From contig NZ_CP034910.1 in assembly GCF_008932245.1 (NCBI RefSeq), positions 1,736,001-1,800,000 on the forward strand: a DNA stretch of 64,000 nucleotides, in the 5' to 3' direction. How positions within the stretch are numbered: position 1 is the stretch's first letter; the number at the start of each line of letters is the position of its first letter. This DNA is from Sinorhizobium alkalisoli (GTDB taxonomy: Bacteria; Pseudomonadota; Alphaproteobacteria; Rhizobiales; Rhizobiaceae). The position numbers and the translations under genes were made by a program. Of this stretch, positions 47,079-56,432 are shown piece by piece. Under the pieces are notes generated by a model. It was not told where the DNA came from. It ran no database searches and saw nothing but the letters and a program-made list of their open reading frames with translations.

Positions 47079-47992
47079 TGGGCCCTCCGTAGTGCTCCGC
47101 GCGGATCATAGGCATGCGCCCCGCGCCAGCCTTCCATGAACTTCTCCAGCTCAGGATCGACCTTCTCCGGCAGAACAACATTCAGGACGACGCGCTGATC
47201 CCCCGAGGAGCCCTGTTGAGGCTTCACGCCCTTGCCCCTGAGACGAAGGACATTGCCGGTGTTCGACCCCTTGGGAACGGTCATCGATACCCGGCCGGAA
47301 ATCGTCGGCACCTCGATCTTGGCGCCGAGCACCGCCTCGTACAGCGTGATCGGCAGGTCGATTTCGATGTCGTTGCCGTCGCGACGGAAAACCGGATGAG
47401 AACGGACGCTCACCTGGATCAGGGCGTCCCCGTTCTCGCCGCCGCCGATCCCGGCCGTGCCCTTCCCCTTGAGCCGCAGAGTACTGCCGTCGCGCGTGCC
47501 GGCGGGAATCGTGAGATCGAGCGTGTTTCCGTCGGGAAAGGTGATGCGGCGGCGGGCACCGTTGACGGCCTCGAGGAACTCGATCTCAAGCTGGTAGTAG
47601 AGGTCCTGACCGCGCGCCTTGAACCGTCCCCCGCCCCGTCCCCGACCGAAAAGATCGGAAAAAATGTCCGACATATCCTCGAATTCGCCCGCTCCGGCCG
47701 AGGAAGTGTAGCGGCGTGCCTGGTCTGCGTCGGCGTAGTGCCGATAGTAATGTTGCTGCGGTCGCTCCGCCCCCGAGGCATCGATCTCGCCGCGATCGAA
47801 GCGGGCGCGCTGTTCGGGGTTGTTCAGCAGCTGGTAGGCCGCCGAAAGCGTCTTGAATTGCGTTTCCACCTCCTTGTCGCCCGGGTGCAAATCGGGGTGC
47901 AACTGCTTCGCACGCTGGCGATATGCTTTGCGGATCTCATCCTGCGTGGCGGTGCGCGAAACACCAAGAACCTGATACGGATCGTCACTCAC
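47075..47992 (-). CDS. cbpA: Curved DNA-binding protein / DnaJ-class chaperone CbpA
   Basis: 305 residues from a GTG at 47992 that follows GGAGGG. J domain at the N-terminus (DPYQVLGVSRTATQDEIRKAY and the HPD in KQLHPDLHPGDKE), a Gly/Phe-rich linker with FGRGRGGGRF, and the two C-terminal beta domains of DnaJ (without the Cys-rich zinc finger). This matches CbpA. Upstream the frame stays open but lacks J-domain features. Confidence 0.93.
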   Translation of the reverse strand: MSDDPYQVLGVSRTATQDEIRKAYRQRAKQLHPDLHPGDKEVETQFKTLSAAYQLLNNPEQRARFDRGEIDASGAERPQQHYYRHYADADQARRYTSSAGAGEFEDMSDIFSDLFGRGRGGGRFKARGQDLYYQLEIEFLEAVNGARRRITFPDGNTLDLTIPAGTRDGSTLRLKGKGTAGIGGGENGDALIQVSVRSHPVFRRDGNDIEIDLPITLYEAVLGAKIEVPTISGRVSMTVPKGSNTGNVLRLRGKGVKPQQGSSGDQRVVLNVVLPEKVDPELEKFMEGWRGAHAYDPRGALRRAQ

Positions 47993-48240
47993 CAATTGCC
48001 CTCCATCGACTTCATCCACGGATCCCGCAACCATCCGGCAGCCTCGATCTTTCCAAACCGCGCCAGCAGCCCAGCCGCAGCGCAATGGCCCCGGTGGAAG
48101 ACCTGATGCCTCACGGGCGGCGATCCGCACTAAGGACATGGTGTCATTGAGCATCGATTTCAAAAAGGGGGGTGAGAGGGCCCAGCCGATAGGCGAATCT
48201 GGATTCGAGCTTAAGGCCAATTTCCCCGCCGCCAGCAAGT

Positions 48241-48288
48241 CAAAGTGCTACAGCGCCGCGGTTCTTATAAGACACGCGACGCTGTAGG
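48241..48288. repeat. RIME-like palindromic repeat (partial)
   Basis: CAAAGTGCTACAGCGCCGCG...GACGCTGTAGG, one palindrome of the RIME-type mosaic element, degenerate in the inner stem (TTCTTATAAGACA). It lies in the 313-bp gap between cbpA and the ClpP-like gene; nothing else is visible in that gap. Confidence 0.7.
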
Positions 48289-48305
48289 CGGATCGCAGCA
48301 ATGGC

Positions 48306-49088
48306 TCAGTCTTTTTTCTCGGCGGTTGCGACCGGTTCCGTCGTCAAATTGAAATCCGCCATCTCTTCCGCGGTGAGGTAGTAGAGCCGGTCCGGCGGCG
48401 TTTCGAGGGCATTGATCCAGAGCCCGGCGCCGATGCCCATCGAATGAAGGTGACGGGCCACGCGGGCGGTGGTGGATTGTGCGGCCGACATGGCCTGTTC
48501 CGCCGTCGTTTGTCCGCTACCGCTAAAGACCTGGTGCACGCCGACGACGGCGTCCTTTTCGGCGATGCGCGCCACGCCGCCGGCAAAGACGATCGGGCAG
48601 GAAGAGGCGCAGAGCGCCCGTGATGCCACCTTGGTATCGAGTTGCCTTTCGCGGATCAGTTTCGACATGGCGAGCGCGTCCTCCACCGACCCGCCCGGGG
48701 AATTGAGCGCCACCGTCTTCACATATTCACCGCGCTTCCCGATCTCCTCGGCGAAGCGCGCCGCGGCCCCGAGGTCGATCGTACCTTCGGCGAGCAAAAC
48801 GCCACCGGATTTGAGCTCGAGTTTCATCGGCTGGCGCAGCACTTCGTTGGAGCTGGCGGGCTGCACCGGCGGAGCGCTTGGCGCGCCTTCGGTCAGCGCC
48901 GGAGGCAGGACCGGCTGGTCCTGGCGATTCGGGTCGATGCCCGGAAATTCGGCGTTCATGGCTGCGATTTCGCGCATATCGATCCAGAGGAAGATCCCCG
49001 CCGCCGACAACAGGGTGAAGAAGGCGCCGCGCATCAGCATGCCGTCGTCAAGCCGCGCCAGCGCCTTGCATGCCTCATCGATCCTCAT
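48306..49088 (-). CDS. Periplasmic ClpP-like protease-fold protein
   Basis: 260 residues from the ATG at 49088. An N-terminal membrane anchor (MRGAFFTLLSAAGIFLWI) is followed by a Pro-rich linker and a ClpP/crotonase-like domain with NSPGGSVEDALAMSKLI and LCASSCPIVFAGGVAR, where the Ser after Ala could be the nucleophile. A Clp-type chaperone is absent, and the family has no settled substrate. It overlaps the preceding membrane-protein gene by 14 bp and is likely co-translated with it. Confidence 0.82.
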   Translation of the reverse strand: MRIDEACKALARLDDGMLMRGAFFTLLSAAGIFLWIDMREIAAMNAEFPGIDPNRQDQPVLPPALTEGAPSAPPVQPASSNEVLRQPMKLELKSGGVLLAEGTIDLGAAARFAEEIGKRGEYVKTVALNSPGGSVEDALAMSKLIRERQLDTKVASRALCASSCPIVFAGGVARIAEKDAVVGVHQVFSGSGQTTAEQAMSAAQSTTARVARHLHSMGIGAGLWINALETPPDRLYYLTAEEMADFNLTTEPVATAEKKD

Positions 49089-50370
49089 GCGACCGATCCT
49101 TTGCACGCGCCCTCGCCTCCAGGCTGGTGATGTTGTTCAGCTCTTCGCCTTCCGGAGGGGCGTCAATCTCAGAAGGGCTCACCCCCCTTGCCGTCACGGC
49201 TTGCTGTACCTCAAGCGCTTTCAGGAGCTCGGCCGCCGTAATGCGCTCGGCAAACGGCATCTTCTCCTCCTGTTTGCGGATGACGCCATGCACCGTGGCC
49301 AGAATGAAGACCAGCACGCCCGGCAGCAGGTCGATGGAAATGGCCCCGGCCCAAGCCGGTATGAAATCGGCCGCGTAGCGCAATACGGCTTCGGCGGAGG
49401 AGAGCGGCACGAAGCGGCGCTCCGCCACGGGCGCACGGGCGAGAATTTCGTCGGCCGCTTCGGAAAGGACCCTGGACTGCGCCGCGACGGAGGACCGTAC
49501 CGTTTCCATCACCGTGTCCTGGCGGTTGACGAGATCGGCATTGCCGCCATCGGCGACCGGCGCGATGAAACCGAGGGAGAGGTCATCTGCGGCGCGGCGG
49601 ATGGATGGCGCGATCGAAGTCTGCCCAAGGGAGGCTATTACGCCTGTAAGCGCCACCACTTCGGAGGAGAACTGGTCGGCACGCGGCGACACCGCGCCCG
49701 GCGCCGAGACGAGCCTGCGCATGGTTTCGAGCCGCTTCTGCCCGTTATTGAACAGTTTCGTGACCTGTTCACGGGAGGCATGGACGCCATTCTCCAGCTC
49801 CCTCATCTGCGCCGACATCTGCGACAGAAGTTGCACCACGCTTCCGGATCCTTGCGTCCCCGTCAGCGCGCCCGATTGCCGCTCCGAGACGGCGAGCTGG
49901 GCAAAGCGTTCGGATGCACGCTGGATATCGGGAAGCAGGCTTTGGGCCGCAAGCGCATTCTGATGCGCCTGGTCGAGGTCGCCGCTGTAGTCCTCCACCG
50001 TTTCCGCAAGGTGCTGTTCGAGCGCGGCCGAACCGGCCAGCGCCGCCGCATTGAGCCAGCTCGACATGGCGATGATCATCGCCGCACCCAAAGCCATCAC
50101 ACCCAGCATCGCCACTCGGCCCGCATGGGTGGTCACATGCGGATAGAAGCGCGCCATATAGGACCAGAAGGCGTATATGCCGACCGAAACCGAGGCCGAG
50201 TAGATGATCGCCGCAAAGAACACCGCGGTCGGCGAGCCGTCCAGAAGGCTGCGCACGCCGAGGTAGGTGTAGACGCCCGAGGCGAGCGCCAGCACTGCCA
50301 GCGCAAAACGCGTCATGGTTTCGACGGCCGCGACGCCCTCGTGCAAACGTTGGGATGCTCCGAGCGTCAT
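49075..50370 (-). CDS. Hypothetical multi-pass membrane protein with coiled coil
   Basis: 431 residues. Four hydrophobic segments in the first ~115 residues (VLALASGVYTYLGV, AAIIYSASVSVGIYAFW, VMALGAAMIIAMSSWL), a long helical, coiled-coil-like domain from about 125 to 290, and another membrane segment near 340 (ISIDLLPGVLVFILATVHG). No family recognised. It overlaps the ClpP-like gene, suggesting that the two act together at the membrane. The ATG at 50370 follows GGAGA. Confidence 0.7.
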   Translation of the reverse strand: MTLGASQRLHEGVAAVETMTRFALAVLALASGVYTYLGVRSLLDGSPTAVFFAAIIYSASVSVGIYAFWSYMARFYPHVTTHAGRVAMLGVMALGAAMIIAMSSWLNAAALAGSAALEQHLAETVEDYSGDLDQAHQNALAAQSLLPDIQRASERFAQLAVSERQSGALTGTQGSGSVVQLLSQMSAQMRELENGVHASREQVTKLFNNGQKRLETMRRLVSAPGAVSPRADQFSSEVVALTGVIASLGQTSIAPSIRRAADDLSLGFIAPVADGGNADLVNRQDTVMETVRSSVAAQSRVLSEAADEILARAPVAERRFVPLSSAEAVLRYAADFIPAWAGAISIDLLPGVLVFILATVHGVIRKQEEKMPFAERITAAELLKALEVQQAVTARGVSPSEIDAPPEGEELNNITSLEARARAKDRSHEDR

Positions 50371-50778
50371 GAGCGAAATCTCCGCAAAGGAATGTATTCC
50401 TTAACAAAGAATGAAGAAGCGGGCGGAATAAAGGCCGCCGCTTTGCAGCGGGCCTGGCCCGCATTTCTCGCACTTCTTGCGCTCTGCGTATGACTGTGGC
50501 GAGGTGGATACGGGGGAAAGCCGCGAAAAGCTTGTCATCCCTGACGAGTGGAAAGAAACGAATACGAGTTTCACTCATCAAGTGTCATGCGCGGCGGGGA
50601 ACACGCAATTGTCCAGTGGAAGATGTCCATGTGATCGGATACCCGTGCCCACCAGGTTAAAGATCACACCGCTGCGGCCGGCCCGCCGAAGGTGAGGTTT
50701 GCTTGGACGTCGACATAAAGCCGCTTCAAATGCAAAGCTGGGGTGGTCGTTCACGGCATCTGATATAGTTATGACCGC
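50371..50778. other. Intergenic region between membrane protein and otsB
   Basis: 408 bp, divergent promoters for the membrane-protein/ClpP-like pair and otsBA. Several short frames occur, none with coding character. No promoter consensus could be assigned with confidence. Confidence 0.4.
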
Positions 50779-51558
50779 ATGTCGTACCGGAAAAAAGCTG
50801 ATGCAGTTTCAGGAGAGGACTTCCTTGTCGCCGCTCTCTCGACCGATCCGGAAAGCTGGGCTCTGTTCCTCGATATCGATGGTACGTTGCTTGACCTTGC
50901 CGAAACGCCGGACGCCATAGCGGTTCCGCCTTCGCTGCCCGCCCATCTCGAGGCCTTGTCGCGAAAACTCGGAGGCGCGCTCGCACTTGTGACCGGTCGC
51001 GGGCTTGATTATGCGGGGCAGCTTTTTTCGCCGTTCCGTTTTCCCATCGCCGGACTTCATGGTGCCGAGCGCCGCGATGCGGATGGCCGGATGTACAAAG
51101 CCGCGGCGACGGCGGAATTTGAGCGACTGAAGGCCGATCTGATCGCCGATACGGCCAACTGGGCGGGCGTTCTGATCGAAGACAAGGGAGCGGCAGTCGC
51201 CGCCCATTACCGGCTTGCGCCGGACCGAAAGCACGCACTTGAACCGCTGATAGAGCGGGCATTGATCCGAGCGGGACCAGACTGGACGATCCAGCACGGC
51301 AAGATGGTTATCGAAATTCGTCCGGCCAGCGCCGACAAGGGCCAGGCCGTGGCGGCGTTTCTGGCGCAGCCAACCTTTGCCGGCAGACGCGCGATCGCGA
51401 TCGGCGACGATGTGACCGACGAAGCGATGTTTCGCACGGTCAACCGGCTCGGCGGCTATTCGATCCGCATCGGTCCGCCTTTGCCTGCGAGCGAAGCGCT
51501 GGGCACCACCCCTTCTTCCGAGGCTTTGCGCGCCATCATCGCCAGGTTGGTCTCCTGA
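50779..51558 (+). CDS. otsB: Trehalose-6-phosphate phosphatase
   Basis: 259 residues of the HAD superfamily: motif I LFLDIDGTLLD near residue 31, motif III Lys in the HGKMVIEIRP region, and motif IV IGDDVTDEAMF. It removes phosphate from trehalose 6-phosphate. The start has no obvious ribosome site, so the exact N-terminus is uncertain. It is followed by otsA 36 bp later. Confidence 0.94.
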   Translation: MSYRKKADAVSGEDFLVAALSTDPESWALFLDIDGTLLDLAETPDAIAVPPSLPAHLEALSRKLGGALALVTGRGLDYAGQLFSPFRFPIAGLHGAERRDADGRMYKAAATAEFERLKADLIADTANWAGVLIEDKGAAVAAHYRLAPDRKHALEPLIERALIRAGPDWTIQHGKMVIEIRPASADKGQAVAAFLAQPTFAGRRAIAIGDDVTDEAMFRTVNRLGGYSIRIGPPLPASEALGTTPSSEALRAIIARLVS

Positions 51559-51594
51559 GCACCTGACATATTATCTGCATGAAAGGCATTGAGC

Positions 51595-52968
51595 ATGAGC
51601 CGCCTCGTTATTGTCTCCAACCGCGTGCCCGTTCCGGACAAGGGCGGCGTTGCGCCCGCTGGCGGGCTGGCGGTCGCGTTGAAAGTCGCGCTTGAAGAGC
51701 ATGGCGGCATTTGGATGGGTTGGTCGGGAACGTCGAGCGGCAAGCACGAGCCGGCGCCGCTTGCGCATCTCCAGCAGGGCAATGTCACCTATGCGCTGAC
51801 CGATCTGACCGATACCGACGTAGAGGAATACTACCACGGCTTCGCCAATCGCGTTCTCTGGCCGATCTGCCACTATCGGCTTGATCTCGCCGAATACGGT
51901 CGCAAGGAAATGGCCGGCTATTTCCGCGTCAACCGCTTCTTCGCCCATCGCCTGGCGCCGCTTGTCAAGCCCGATGACGTCCTCTGGGTGCATGACTACC
52001 ACTTGATCCCTCTCGCCGCGGAACTGCGTCAGATGGGCCTGAAGAACCGTATCGGCTTTTTTCTTCACATTCCCTGGCCGCCTGCGGACGTGCTCTTCAC
52101 GATGCCTGTTCACGAGGAGATCATGCGTGGCCTGTCGCACTACGACGTCGTCGGCTTTCAAACCGATCACGACCTCGAGAACTTCGCCAGCTGCCTCAGG
52201 CGGGAAGGCATCGGCGACGAAATTGGCGGAGGCCGCTTCAGTGCCTATGGCCGCGTATTCAGGGGCGGCGTCTATGCGATCGGCATCGAGACTGCCGCCT
52301 TCGCCGAATTCGCCCAAAAGGCATCCACCAACAGCACGGTCAAGAAGGCACGGGAAAGCATTGAACACCGCAGTCTGATAATCGGTGTCGATCGCCTGGA
52401 TTATTCCAAGGGAATCACGCAGCGCATCGACGCATTTGAACGCTTCGTCCTGGACAATCCGGCCTACAGGGGGCGCGTTACCTATCTGCAAATCACGCCG
52501 AAGTCGCGCTCCGAAGTGCCGGAATATGAAGCTATGCAACGCACGGTTGCAGAACAGGCCGGCCGGGTGAACGGCGCACTCGGCGCCGTCGATTGGGTGC
52601 CTATACGTTATATCACCCGCTCCGTCGGCCGTCGCATTCTTGCAGGGCTTTACCGGCTGGGCAAAGTCGGCCTCGTGACGCCGCTTCGAGACGGCATGAA
52701 CCTCGTCGCGAAGGAATATGTGGCCGCGCAGGATCCGGACGATCCGGGCGTGCTTGTGCTATCGCGCTTCGCGGGCGCTGCCCGCGAGCTGCGGGGCGCG
52801 CTTCTCGTCAATCCATACGACATAGAGGGGACCGCGAACGCCATGGCGCGCGCGCTCAGCATGCCGCTGGAAGAGCGGAAGGAGCGTTGGCAGCTGATGA
52901 TGGACCACTTGCTGGAACACGACGTTTCGCGCTGGTGTCGTAATTTTCTCAACGATTTGACAGCATGA
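51595..52968 (+). CDS. otsA: Trehalose-6-phosphate synthase
   Basis: 457 residues, GT20 family. The N-terminal [19 protein letters not shown] loop, [22 protein letters not shown] and [14 protein letters not shown] are all diagnostic. It makes trehalose 6-phosphate from UDP-glucose and glucose 6-phosphate. The ATG at 51595 follows GAAAGG; a TTG two codons earlier is less likely. With otsB it gives the osmoprotectant and desiccation-protectant trehalose. Confidence 0.96.
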   Translation: MSRLVIVSNRVPVPDKGGVAPAGGLAVALKVALEEHGGIWMGWSGTSSGKHEPAPLAHLQQGNVTYALTDLTDTDVEEYYHGFANRVLWPICHYRLDLAEYGRKEMAGYFRVNRFFAHRLAPLVKPDDVLWVHDYHLIPLAAELRQMGLKNRIGFFLHIPWPPADVLFTMPVHEEIMRGLSHYDVVGFQTDHDLENFASCLRREGIGDEIGGGRFSAYGRVFRGGVYAIGIETAAFAEFAQKASTNSTVKKARESIEHRSLIIGVDRLDYSKGITQRIDAFERFVLDNPAYRGRVTYLQITPKSRSEVPEYEAMQRTVAEQAGRVNGALGAVDWVPIRYITRSVGRRILAGLYRLGKVGLVTPLRDGMNLVAKEYVAAQDPDDPGVLVLSRFAGAARELRGALLVNPYDIEGTANAMARALSMPLEERKERWQLMMDHLLEHDVSRWCRNFLNDLTA

Positions 52969-53057
52969 TCGGATCAGTTCGGTCAGGGCGCTCCGCAGCG
53001 ATTGCCGATCTCAATGCTGCATGGCGTTCGAGGTGCCGCAGGATCATATGCTCGCTG

Positions 53058-53075
53058 CTAGGGTCCTGACCCTAG
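53058..53075. repeat. Short perfect palindrome
   Basis: CTAGGGTC-CT-GACCCTAG, an 8-bp perfect inverted repeat in the gap between otsA and the phosphoesterase gene, which converge. It may act as a weak terminator or be a scattered intergenic palindrome. Confidence 0.4.
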
Positions 53076-53132
53076 AACGATGCGCAAAGCTGGTCCTCAC
53101 CACTTGAACAAGGCGTTCGGCCGGGAGCAATA

Positions 53133-53843
53133 TCAGAACTCCAGGATCGCATAGGGCCGCCCGGACGGCTTCTCGACATGGGCGGCGACGTTGTAAACGG
53201 GCGCGCCGCCGGGTGTATTTCCTCGGTAGGTGCCCCTGTGCGCGTGGCCATGAACGACCGCACTCACCCGAAAGCGGTCGATGGTTTCGGCAAACCGCGA
53301 GCAACCAAGAAACGGATAAATCGCCTCCGGCTCTCCGGCGACGGTTTCCGCGATCGGGGCATAGTGGAGCACCACGACGGAGTGCCGCGCGCTGACCTTT
53401 CGCAGGGCGTTCTCCAGGCGCATCGCCTCATCGACCGTCTCGGATACCATCGTTTTGATCGCGGGCTCGCCGAAGGAGCCGAGCATGTGGCGGCCGAAGC
53501 CGCCCACGAAGCCTTTTGTGCCGGCGAAGCCGACGCCGGCGACCTCAACCGCCTGTCCGTTGAGGAGGTGCACACCGGCCTTCATCAGGATCGCCGATAT
53601 CTCGTCGACGGCATTGCACTGGTGATCGTGATTGCCGAGCACCGCCACCACCGGAACCGTGCAGGACTTCAGGTCGGCGGCGAGGAGTTCGGCTTCCACG
53701 GGTTTGCCGAGATCAGTGAGGTCGCCGGCGATCACAAGCACGTCCGCCACGCGCGATATCTCTGAAAACAGCTCCGTGCAGGAGGCCGAGCCGTCCTCCT
53801 TCACATGAAGATCCGCGACCGCTGCCACTTTCGTCTTGCTCAT
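53133..53843 (-). CDS. Metallophosphoesterase
   Basis: 236 residues from the ATG at 53843, after AAGGAG. Calcineurin-like phosphoesterase motifs: AAVADLHV, VIAGDLTDLG, LGNHDHQ, and HGHAH at the C-terminus. It probably acts on a cytoplasmic phosphodiester or phosphomonoester. It starts four bases after the nucleotidyltransferase gene, so the two form a unit. Confidence 0.85.
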   Translation of the reverse strand: MSKTKVAAVADLHVKEDGSASCTELFSEISRVADVLVIAGDLTDLGKPVEAELLAADLKSCTVPVVAVLGNHDHQCNAVDEISAILMKAGVHLLNGQAVEVAGVGFAGTKGFVGGFGRHMLGSFGEPAIKTMVSETVDEAMRLENALRKVSARHSVVVLHYAPIAETVAGEPEAIYPFLGCSRFAETIDRFRVSAVVHGHAHRGTYRGNTPGGAPVYNVAAHVEKPSGRPYAILEF

Positions 53844-53847
53844 CGCG

Positions 53848-54657
53848 CTACTCCTTGGTTCCCGTACGCATCTCGACATCGCCGCCGACGTCGGCGAAGC
53901 CCCATTCCGTGACGTCGACTTCGTAATCCGCTCGCGAGTACATTCGTCCGCGGCATATCTTCGTCTGCGACAGCGGAAGTTCCCCCTGCGCGGCCAACCG
54001 ACGCAACAGCTCGTCGAGCAGCCATGGCGGGACCCGGTCGCGTTCGGAAGGATATATCCACCGGAAGTTGAGGAGATGAATCAGCAAAACCTCCCAATGC
54101 GCGTCCATGTAGTCGAGCAGCCTGCGCCAATCGATCTGATCGTGGGACTTGAGGATCATATGAGCCACGTCGGCGCCATCGTAGCGCTCGCGAAGCTGAA
54201 TGAAGGATTTCGACCAAACCAGTTCCGTCGGTGCGACAATCGAGACTGCGTTGGCATTGATCTTCACCTTCAGCGCATGTTCGAACCAGGCATCGCTGAC
54301 CAGCATCGTTCCGTTCGAGGAGGAGAATATGACGTCGAAGAAATGCTTGCCCTTGTAAACCTTGCCCAGCCAGCGCTCGTCCTCGATCTCGGCGGTATAG
54401 CCGAGTGACTGGAAATGGTTGAGTATGCGGGCGAAATCGCCTGCCTTGCAAAATATATCGAGGTCCTTGGTCAGCCGCGAGATGCCCGTATAAGCACTGA
54501 CGGCGAACGTGCCAGCGATCAGGAACGGGATTTTCGACTTCACAAGATCGGCGATGGCGGTCGCGACGAAGTCCTCAGCCTCCGCGCCGGCGAGTCGCGG
54601 CAGCGCCAGCGGAGGCTGAGCGCGGCGAGAGGATTTCTGCTGCGATGACCTCGCCAT
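53848..54657 (-). CDS. Nucleotidyltransferase-fold protein
   Basis: 269 residues from the ATG at 54657, behind GGAGACGAGA. The core has the FLIAGTFAVSAYTGISRLTKDLD segment: a Gly-x-x-x-hydrophobic start and a D-x-D-like TKDLDIF metal site of the minimal nucleotidyltransferase (AbiEii-like) superfamily; the remainder is helical with a WRRLLDYM segment. It pairs with a phosphoesterase gene four bases downstream. No toxin/antitoxin partner of the AbiEi type is present. Confidence 0.75.
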   Translation of the reverse strand: MARSSQQKSSRRAQPPLALPRLAGAEAEDFVATAIADLVKSKIPFLIAGTFAVSAYTGISRLTKDLDIFCKAGDFARILNHFQSLGYTAEIEDERWLGKVYKGKHFFDVIFSSSNGTMLVSDAWFEHALKVKINANAVSIVAPTELVWSKSFIQLRERYDGADVAHMILKSHDQIDWRRLLDYMDAHWEVLLIHLLNFRWIYPSERDRVPPWLLDELLRRLAAQGELPLSQTKICRGRMYSRADYEVDVTEWGFADVGGDVEMRTGTKE

Positions 54658-55020
54658 ATTCTCGTCTCCTGCGAAGGAATTCCTACGAGAACATTCGAGA
54701 ACTTGAGTATGTTCCGCTCGTCTCGAATCAGCGCAGCTCGGCTCGATAGGGCGAAAGTCGCCGGAGACTTTTTGTAGCCGACGTCCCCCGCACATGTTGA
54801 GGGAAAACATGCGCGGTTTTTCCGCGCACTGGCCTTCAGCCGGTCATTCAAGTCGAAGGACCATGCCCGGCAAAGATGCGGACGCGCAATCTCCGGCTTG
54901 CGGGGACAGGCTCCATAATTGCGCAAAAGCGTTTACCCTTACGGACGTTTTCTTAAACGGAGTACCGAAATCCCGGAATAAGACCTTCCTCTCTGATCAA
55001 ACCGCAGATAGCGTCTCAGC

Positions 55021-55104
55021 GTAGCTACATCTCTAAGCTACGTCCCCGCTCCCAACGAAGGCAACTGGAGGCGGGACTTGCCCCGCCCTCGTGCGGGGCT
55101 TTTT
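55021..55104 (+). ncRNA. Candidate trans-encoded small RNA, 3' part
   Basis: Three consecutive foldable units: GTAGCT...AGCTAC (55021-55041), a longer imperfect stem GTCCCCGCTCC...GGAGGCGGGAC (55042-55077), and a terminator stem with T5. No ORF precedes the terminator on this strand, which argues for an independent small transcript. The 5' end is not defined and no known family is matched. Confidence 0.35.
55080..55104 (+). terminator. Rho-independent terminator, plus strand
   Basis: GCCCCGC-CCTCGT-GCGGGGC followed by TTTTT: a compact 7-bp G/C stem with a T-run. It belongs to no annotated plus-strand gene and is the strongest argument for a small RNA upstream of it. Confidence 0.8.
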
Positions 55105-55280
55105 CGTCGCTCGTGGCGAGTCGATTGTTAAAGAGATGCGTCTGCCGATGAGCGGAAGCGCCGGCGACATGAGCCGGAGTGCCGCCCCGCCCTGCATTAT
55201 GCTCGCCCTTGGCGCTCCCGATCGTCGAGAACATTTCATTTCGTTAGAGTAGCGGCGCCTTCTCCAAAGAGACTAGGCGC

Positions 55281-56171
55281 TCATGGAGCGACGCCAGCCA
55301 GCAGATCTTTATGAACCGCAACGGCGGCAATCTCTCCGTGCGCCATGGCCACGCCGAGCTGATTAAGACCGGTCACGACATCTCCGGCCGCGTAGAACCG
55401 CTCTACATTGGTGCGCTGGTGAGCGTCGGTGGGGATCCGCCCTTCTTGGTCAAGTCTCACTCCGACACTGGCAGCAAGGTTGGAGCGTGGCCTGCAGCCG
55501 AGCGCGGAATAAACCGCCACGGGCTCCAGCCGCCTACCCTCCGCCAGTTCAAGCATAAGGCGACCGTCCGCCGTCGGACCGTGTGACAGCAATGGGGATG
55601 TGGCGAGGCGCACCGGCTCGCGCACATCGGCGGCACTGACCCCCTGCAATTCAACACCCAGGGTCGCAAGCGTCACGTCATCCGTAAACGACAGGAGGAA
55701 TTTTGCTTCCTTCAGTGCCCGCCGGGTGTGACCGATGACGACGACAGCAGCGCCGTTGATCTCGTAACCGTCGCAGATGGGGCAAATCCGCAGATTGCCT
55801 TTTCGCACCAGCTCCGTTGCATCCCGCCACGGCGGGAGAATGTCCACGAGACCTGTCGCGCAGATCATGGCACGGCTGTCGAGCGTGCGTTCCGCGACCA
55901 TGCACTGAAAACCGGCACTCGCCTGCTCGACCCGATCCGCGCAGCCGGCGATGTAGTCGACGCCAAGCTTTTGGACCTGCGCACCCATTCTGGTGAGAAG
56001 GTCTCGACCCGGAATCCCGTCGGGGAACGCCGGATGATTGAATGATCTCGGGATAAGGGAAGCGCGGCTTTGTCCGCCGTCGGTTATGATTACTCGTCGG
56101 TTGAGCCGCGCGAGGTAGATGCCCGCGACGAGCCCGGCGGGGCCTCCGCCCAGAATGACGCAATCGTACAT
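55281..56171 (-). CDS. Thioredoxin-reductase-like FAD oxidoreductase
   Basis: 296 residues from the ATG at 56171. FAD motif [18 protein letters not shown] at the N-terminus, a redox-type CxxC ([10 protein letters not shown]) in the position of the TrxB CATC, the NAD(P) fold [15 protein letters not shown] and the FAD signature [21 protein letters not shown]. The ligand loop differs from true TrxB (CPIC for CATC), so the partner may be a different thiol protein. It is divergent from the SDR gene. Confidence 0.85.
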   Translation of the reverse strand: MYDCVILGGGPAGLVAGIYLARLNRRVIITDGGQSRASLIPRSFNHPAFPDGIPGRDLLTRMGAQVQKLGVDYIAGCADRVEQASAGFQCMVAERTLDSRAMICATGLVDILPPWRDATELVRKGNLRICPICDGYEINGAAVVVIGHTRRALKEAKFLLSFTDDVTLATLGVELQGVSAADVREPVRLATSPLLSHGPTADGRLMLELAEGRRLEPVAVYSALGCRPRSNLAASVGVRLDQEGRIPTDAHQRTNVERFYAAGDVVTGLNQLGVAMAHGEIAAVAVHKDLLAGVAP

Positions 56172-56432
56172 CGGCCGGGCGCTCCCGCTTGCTGGGTTCT
56201 GTATGGAATTCGACCCGGACGCTGACGCCCGGATGCGGCCAAACTGCCGAACCCTCGAGGTGTTCCCGAAGAAATAGTTCCTGGGGAGAAAATGGCGAGT
56301 TCGTCCTCGTGCCGGGCCACTCCCAATTCGCTGTCCGAGGAACATGTTCCGTCCGGCCCAGTTGAAACCGCAACGTGAAGCGAACGCGGGCATCGCGGTA
56401 ACGCGTTCTCGTCAGCGACTGAAGGAGAGGTG

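Larger units (their letters stand above)
54658..55280. other. Intergenic region with candidate small RNA
   Basis: 623 bp between the nucleotidyltransferase gene (reading left) and the TrxB-like gene (also left). It contains a run of stem-loops ending in a rho-independent terminator on the plus strand (see 55021-55104). No protein gene is convincing. Confidence 0.45.
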
